A stretch of 58,894 nt of DNA from Gymnopus androsaceus JB14 (taxonomy: Eukaryota; Basidiomycota; Agaricomycetes; Agaricales; Omphalotaceae): contig ML769767.1 of NCBI GenBank assembly GCA_009733575.1, positions 1-58,894 of the forward strand, read 5' to 3'. The notes beneath the pieces were generated by a model. It ran no database searches. It was not told where the DNA came from and was given only the letters and a program-made list of their open reading frames with translations. A program made the position numbers and the translations under genes. Below are positions 53,724 to 58,894 of this stretch, one piece after another (the stretch's first letter is position 1; every line of letters begins with the position of its first letter).

Positions 53724-56608
53724 TATATGGTGGTACCATAACAATATTCATATGGTGCTACTGTAAGAACATTTATACAGTGCCACTGTAACCATATTTA
53801 TAAGGTGCCACTGTAAATATAGTGCCACCCTAACCATATTTATACAGTGCCACTGTGACCATATTTTCTAGTGCCTCTGTATTTATACTGGTGCTACTGT
53901 AAATATAGTGCCACTCTAACCATATTCACACAGTGCCACCATGACCATATTTTATAGTGCCACTGTAATCATATGGGTGCCACTGTAAATATGATGCCAC
54001 TCCAACCATATTCATACAGTGCCACTATGACCATATTTTATAGTGCCACTCTAACCATGATCATACAGTGCCACTCTAATTGTATTTATACAATGATAAC
54101 CATATATGGTATGGTGTATATCCCTACCCCTCCTGCTCTTTTATGAGAAATTTCTGATTTTTTGTGATTATTATCTACTATTGGGTTCCTTTTTGCAGAA
54201 TTTGCAGGGTCATGTGATTTTGATACATCCCTGAATATTTTCCATATTTTTTCCAATTTTTCCAGGATTTTTCCGGGATTTATGAGGCCTAATTTTTGAT
54301 TTTTCCGAATAAGCCCCTGTGGGCGCTAAAATCAAGTCCTAAATCATGTGACAAAAATGAAAGTCGATACAGGGTGCATTCCCACTGCCTGAATATTTTC
54401 AGTATTTTTCATGATTTTTTCAGTATTTATCAAGCCTAATCACCGACATTTTTTCCAAAATAAGCGCCGGAAGGCGGGAAATAAGCGTCAATAAGCGCAA
54501 TGTGCTATAGGCACCAGTGGGCGACCAGTGGGCGGGCATTGGGCTAGGTGTATCACCTTATCACAATCTTTTTAAAAACTCATGGATAAGCAGTATTTGA
54601 TGATACTCTGCCATTTTGGGAGGGTGCCAAAGGTGCCATGGGCTGCCGAATAAGCGCCCTGGGTGCCAGGCCGGATTTTAACAGCTGCCCGGCCATATTC
54701 CCTGGGCTCCAGAAGTTATCGTAGCTCTTTACAAAAGCTCTACAAAGTCTTATCAATATGTTTTTAAAAAGCCTTACTGCATACTGTGATTCTGAGTGGT
54801 GAGAGGAAAAAGCTTACCGGTACCAGAAATGTTCAGCCTTTCCGTCTCAAAGATTCTCGCAACCAGTAAGCCCTCTAACTTGTCTAGGGCTTTTCAATAT
54901 GCTGCCTCCTTCACTAGTTTCCTTGCCTTACTCCATTCCTCACAACCCTCTGCCCATCGCTCAGAGATGCCTAGGCTAATTTACAGAGCCTGTACATCTG
55001 CGATGAGCTTCTGCTCGTTCTCTAGCTCATGCCTGTGTTTCGTCTCCAGGGTAGCTGTTGTGTTTCTGGACCCAGGTACGTAAACTAGGGACGCCTGTCA
55101 AATCATTGCCACATGGCCCTGGGTAGTTTGTAGTGCCTCTAGCTTCAGGTAGTATTCCGTCTTGAGAGCCTCTTGGGGAGGAGTCCTGGTGAGGTTTCTG
55201 AGGTATTCACCCTCTTCAACCAACCAGTCATAGAAGGCTTGGGAAGAGGTGATACCAGCTTCACGCATGCTGGCTCGAAGGGCATTCTTTGTTCAAATAA
55301 TGGAAAGAGCCTGCTTGTAGTTGCCGTATATGAATTTGCTGAGGTTTGAATACATCTGAAGGTCGTTGTAATAGATGAACTCAGCAATAGCTTGCTGGTG
55401 GTGAAAGTGTGACTGGTGTCAGGTAATGCCAGCGAGGGAATTAGATACGCTGAACTACCTCTCACTCCCCTCTCCGTCTTCAAGGCCAACGCCAATGATG
55501 TATAGCATCAGAAATAGAAGCTGACATGCTTGTGCATGAGCGTACCCATGCATTGTCCCTACAACTGGTAGAAACTTGGCCCACTGAGCAAGCACGTTCA
55601 AGGGGCTTCTTTGTACTGATTTTGAGAATTTGCAGCTAATATTGTATGCATTGGCCAGCTTCCCTTTGGGTATCCCTTCCCCGTTTCTCTCTTGCTCCTC
55701 TTTCTCAGCTGTGAAGAAGATATAGAGCAAGGCCAATGGATATTGAGAGCTAGGGTAGGTTGGGTTAGTGCTGTGAGAACAGATGCAAAAAGAATTAACT
55801 TACAGCTCTCCACTTTTTACCATGTCGCAAGCAAGAAGAAACATCATATGGCGGCAGAGAAGAACAAACCAGCCATGTTCAAAGAACTTTCCTGTCGCTC
55901 GGCTGGTGTTCTTGTCCTGCATGTTATACCAGCGTTCTTCACACCGACCTTCCATCCAAAGGTGCTCAAGAGACGCTGAAGCACCTTCCCCACCTGAACC
56001 ATCTACAGCAATGGCAATGTTTTCCAATTCCCCTCATCCCACGCATTGGTTTCCGCCCTTGAGGCAAAGTAATCCTCTCCAGCTACGCACCGGTCAATGG
56101 GCTCCTTTGATGCTGCTGGTAGATCTTGTCCACTCTCCTCCTTTTCCTGCAACACATCCTCCTTCCTCTCTACTCGCCTGAGCGAAACGTTCCCATCCAT
56201 CTGAGTGATCATGCGGACGTCCAGCTGCTCATCCTCCTTCAGCCTATACTGACAGGAGGGACATGAGTTGAGGAGCCTCCAACTCTGTCCTTCACGACCC
56301 AGCAGCGACTTGTTTTGCTTACGAATGCTATTGAGTATCGCAACGTAAACATCAAAGGCAGCATATAGCTCAGTAGATAGGTAGGGGCAGAAAGCACTTC
56401 CTTCAAGGTCACAAAGAGCTTTGGCAAAGGGCTGGACTCCAAGCTTTGGGCAGCAAACAAAGAGTTTGTGATATAGGCTAACAGTGCATACCATAATGCC
56501 TCTGCTGTGAGCCAGCAGGGTGGTGGGGATAATGCCAGATCTAACGAGACTAGACAACTGCCACTTATCATTTGAATGAGGAACAGATTTGCACTAGATG
56601 TTGCCAGG

Positions 56609-56672
56609 CTTTTGCAAAAGATTGCAATAAGTGTCGTGGGCTGTTTTGCAAAAGATCACGATAACTTATAAG
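56609..56672 (+). repeat. Element end (AGGCTTTT...CGATAACTT) bordering the KDZ remnant
   Basis: AGGCTTTTGCAAAAGATTGC to GATCACGATAACTT aligns with the ends of the 3.4 kb palindrome and, in inverse orientation, with 51001-51060 (AAAAGTTATCGGGATCTTTT). All four copies share ATAAG, a TTTTGYAAA core and CGATAACTT. The two outer copies face away from the KDZ remnant and coincide with its two truncation points. Confidence 0.65.
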
Positions 56673-56884
56673 ACTTATTGGGAATGGCTTCGGGGTGCTG
56701 CTGCTGGATTTTCGGCATTGCGGCAGTGTAGTTCTTTTGCCAAATATTTGTTAAATGTCTTTTGCACCAATAAAATCAGTATTATTATTTCACATAATAT
56801 TTGTCGAATATGTTTGCTTTATAATATTGCAATAAAAGCCTTTATTATTCTGCCAAATATTTGTTAAATCTACTTTATGCTCAA

Positions 56885-57250
56885 ATATTGAAATAAAATT
56901 GATTACTTGGGTGCCTATGGTCCTTCTGAGGTTCATTTGCCAAATATTTGGTAATACCCAAATGAAATCAATTGTATGGGCTGGTCTCGAGTCATGATAC
57001 CCATGATCAGTGTCTGCGCCTATGATCCTTCTGAGGTTCATTTGCCAAATATTTGGTAATACCCAATGAAATCAATTGTATGGGCCTATGTCTTCCGAGT
57101 CATTTGCCAAATATTTGGTAATACCCAAATGAAATCAATTGTCTGGGCACCTATCATCCTTCTGAGGTTTATTTGCCAAATATTTGGTAATACCCAAATG
57201 AAATCAGTTGTCTGGGCACCTATGATCCTTTGTAGATTGATTTAGCAAAT
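56885..57250. repeat. Tandem array, five units of ~70-100 bp
   Basis: Units share CCTATGATCCTTCTGAGGTT, CATTTGCCAAATATTTGGTA and CCAAATGAAATCAATTGT, starting near 56911, 57013, 57081, 57142 and 57212. CCAAATATTTGG is itself palindromic. Confidence 0.85.
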
Positions 57251-57274
57251 ATTTGGTATTATTATCAATGCATA

Positions 57275-58200
57275 AAAGCCACCAGTTGGGCGCTTTTGGG
57301 CGCTTATTTTACGAGAAAAAAAAGATTGATCATGGGGTCCCATAAATCCCCAAAAAATGCTTAAAACAATGAAAATATGTTGATCATTGGGTCCCATAAA
57401 TGCTGAAAAATGCTAAAAAATAATTAAAATATTCAGGAGATGGAGCTAGGTTCACTGGCATATGATTCATATTGTTGGCCACTCATGGGTACTTATTTTC
57501 CAAAAAAATGATCATTGGGTCCCATAAATCCCAAAAAAATACTGGAAAACAATTTTTAAAAATGTTCAGGACTGGGGCTAGGTGCAATAGCACATGATTC
57601 ATATTGTTGGGCACTTGTGGGAGCTTATTTTCCCAAAAAAGTTTATCATGTCCCATAAATGCTGAAAAATAATAAAAATTATCAGGAGTGGGGTTAGGTG
57701 TACTAGCACATGATTCATATTGTGGGGTGTTTATGGGTGCCTATTTTCTGAAAAAAAATTGGTCATTGAGTCCTATAAATTCCAGAAAAGGGCTGAAAGG
57801 GAATAAAATATTCAGGGGATGGGTTAGGTGCACTAGCACATGATTCATGTTGTTGGGTACTTATGGCCACTTATTTTCTGAGAACAAAGGTTGATCATTG
57901 GGCTCCATAAATTCCCAAAAATTCATTAAAAATCCTAAAAATATTCAGGGGTGTGGTTAGATGTACTAGATTCCAATTTATACATACAGCGGACAACAAA
58001 ATTGATGTCACCCTCCTAATTCAGTTGGCTATTCAGTAGCCCATTTAGTAGATCACAGAGGTCACATCAATTTTGTCATCCACTGTATATATTGCGAGGT
58101 GATTATGGGCAATTATTTTCAGAAGAGAAAAGATTATTGGGCCCCATAAATCCTCAAAATATGTTGAAATGCTGAAAATATTAGGAGGTTTAGGTACACT
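57275..58200. repeat. Tandem array, six to seven units of ~130 bp
   Basis: Each unit has GGGCGCTTATGGGTRCTTATTTT, GATCATTGGGTCCCATAAAT, a run of AAAAATGCTRAAAA, and ATATTCAGG...GGGTTAGGTGCACTAGCAC. The last unit is interrupted by a 99 bp MITE (57987-58085). It is the longest array of a unit family dispersed over the right half of the window. Confidence 0.85.
57987..58085. mobile_element. 99 bp Tc1/mariner-like MITE, TA TSD
   Basis: Ends CAGCGGACAACAAAATTGAT and the inverse of CAGTGGATGACAAAATTGAT, flanked by TA (57985-57986 and 58086-58087). The inner part is an imperfect hairpin. Confidence 0.85.
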
Positions 58201-58555
58201 AGTATATAACTTAAACATATATCTACTTAGCTATTTGTATTAGTTAATGAAATGAATACCAAGTTCATGTTTTCAGAACTTTGTGCATGATCCTACATAT
58301 GAAATTTTATATTAAACCTCATAAGCCTGCTTATACAGGCATTTGAACTGTATTAGAAACTTTTGCTTTCCATATCATTAACATGTTTATGCCACAGTAC
58401 TATGTATGCATAGCCTTGGCTGCTAGATCATATTATATCATTTGTGCTGATTACTTTGACACTGCATGAGTAACCACCATGCACCAGCATAGGCCCACCT
58501 TCACTCTAACATTTATAGTACTAATGCTAAATACATAACTAGCAGTAGGAGCTTT
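58201..58555. other. Non-coding stretch
   Basis: AT-rich sequence without a recognised gene or repeat boundary. Confidence 0.4.
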
Positions 58556-58748
58556 GGGATTATTCTTCCGAACAACCCTGTTGGAGGGGTTGTTCGCAAG
58601 TAACAACCCTCAAGACTCCGGATGTCACACCGGAGCCCCAGCGGGTCACACTAAGGTAGCGATACAAGCGTTTCCGCTTGTACTTTACTCTTATACAAGC
58701 ACTTGCTTACTAGTTGCTTTGATGCCTTACTACAGCTGTAGCTATATC
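58556..58748. other. Cluster of small hairpins next to an LTR fragment
   Basis: Within 130 bp lie GGGTTGTTCGCAAGTAACAACCC-like (58588-58609), CTCCGGATGTCACACCGGAG (58614-58633) and ACAAGCGTTTCCGCTTGT (58665-58682), each able to form a stem. No family is recognised. It directly abuts the LTR fragment. Confidence 0.4.
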
Positions 58749-58863
58749 ATGCTGTGGTGCCTTCGAGTGCGGGAAGTATCTGCGGACGGTCAGGAAGCGT
58801 GGGAAACATCAGTGGGTGGATAGCGGGTGCAGGGAGTGTCTGGAAATGAGCCAAGGCCTGACA
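58749..58863 (-). mobile_element. First ~100 bp of the 6.7 kb-type LTR, truncated
   Basis: On the minus strand it begins TGTCAGGCCTTGGCTCATTT at 58863 and follows 6706-6793 closely (ATCCACCCRCTGATGTTTCC, CACGCTTCCTGACCGTCCGC). Similarity stops after CCCGCACTC near 58770, where the hairpin cluster begins. The break could be a truncation or a younger insertion. Confidence 0.65.
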
Positions 58864-58894
58864 TGAATCCTTGTTGATGTAGCTACAGCTGAGA

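Larger units (their letters stand above)
51344..54774. mobile_element. 3.43 kb near-palindromic foldback element, TA TSD, inside a KDZ intron
   Basis: The two halves are inverted copies along almost their full length (arms about 1.7 kb). The outer ends run AAGTCTTTTAAAAAAA and AGGCTTTTTAAAAA, flanked by TA (51342-51343 and 54775-54776). The centre is GTAACTCAGAAAGGTAACT (53010-53028) with its exact inverse ending at 53057. Each arm contains many GTGGCACTATATTTACA-type tandem units and one ~272 bp nested MITE at the mirror position. On the KDZ strand the splice donor GTAAGCTTTTTCC and acceptor TTTACAG survive on either side. No protein is encoded. Confidence 0.9.
51060..56600 (-). pseudogene. 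KDZ (Kyakuja-Dileera-Zisupton) transposase, truncated at both ends
   Basis: This DDE-type enzyme cuts and pastes KDZ DNA transposons. In order on the minus strand are LGVQPFAKALCDLEG and CPSCQYRLKEDEQ, then MDGNVSLRRV (first catalytic Asp region) and EDYFASRAE. These are followed by CEERWYNM and LLCRHMMFLLACDMVKSGEL. Next are VGTMHGYAHAQACQL, GVGLEDGEGSER (catalytic Glu region) and TRHQSHFHHQQAIAEFIYYND. The last part, after the inserted palindrome, is LPWLSEWLLMSIYAGYKLQK and VVEYSFLGEFELLCDTREDVR. The frame shifts several times (about 56010, 55740, 55490, 55290, 55110, 54990). The zinc-binding N-terminal third and the C-terminal tail after WATPA are missing. A fragment of a TET/JBP-like gene lies immediately downstream on the same strand. 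Confidence 0.82.

Noticed and set aside
58588..58682. tRNA gene suspected from clustered stems
   Set aside because: No cloverleaf, no A/B box and no acceptor stem can be assembled.

Overview
The window is from a fungal genome, most probably an Agaricomycete (mushroom-forming basidiomycete). The signs are short introns of about 45-60 bp in the real genes, a Basidiomycota-type sesquiterpene synthase, a PDR-type ABC transporter, and a transposon load typical of that group: DIRS-type tyrosine-recombinase retrotransposons, KDZ transposase with a TET/JBP-like fragment beside it, hAT and TA-inserting MITEs, and copia and gypsy fragments. I saw no bacterial-type operons, rRNA, tRNA or CRISPR array. 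Family assignments come from motifs read by eye, without database searches.

Layout. At 1-631 (minus) is the 5' end of a PDR ABC transporter that runs off the window, with a 106 bp hairpin MITE just upstream of its start. From 0.8 to 12.3 kb there is only repeat DNA: a TIR element containing a 498 bp hAT MITE with a perfect 8 bp target duplication, a gag-only copia-type LTR element with a 5 bp target duplication, a gypsy-type LTR, and a long inverted repeat holding another hAT MITE. From 12.3 to 17.7 kb lies a decayed DIRS retrotransposon (gag, RT/RNase H with an intron, tyrosine recombinase), its recombinase split by a 623 bp MITE. At 20.4-22.5 kb (minus) is an 11-exon gene that reads continuously from three MYB repeats into a full-length glutathione S-transferase. 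At 27.8-28.9 kb (plus) is an intact-looking four-exon sesquiterpene synthase. The two genes lie among inverted repeats and MITEs.

From 29 to 46 kb there are nested repeats: long-TIR elements, tandem arrays, a hAT transposase relic, several MITEs, and a 3.0 kb LTR element (5 bp target duplication) that landed in an older gypsy gag. At 46.1-49.3 kb are two divergent protein-coding loci, a basic/acidic nuclear-type protein (minus) and a coiled-coil protein ending in a viroplasmin/RNase H1-N-like domain (plus). From 50.6 to 56.6 kb a TET/JBP-like dioxygenase fragment and a KDZ transposase lie on the same strand, and a 3.43 kb near-palindrome sits in a KDZ intron. The window ends in tandem arrays and a fragment of an LTR related to the one at 6.7 kb.

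The clearly functional host genes are few: the transporter (partial), the MYB-GST gene and the terpene synthase. They do not form an obvious cluster. Almost every transposon coding region carries in-frame TGA codons, many where an arginine would be expected. This fits C-to-T decay of methylated CpG or a RIP-like process, which is notable beside a relic of a 5-methylcytosine-oxidase-type gene.
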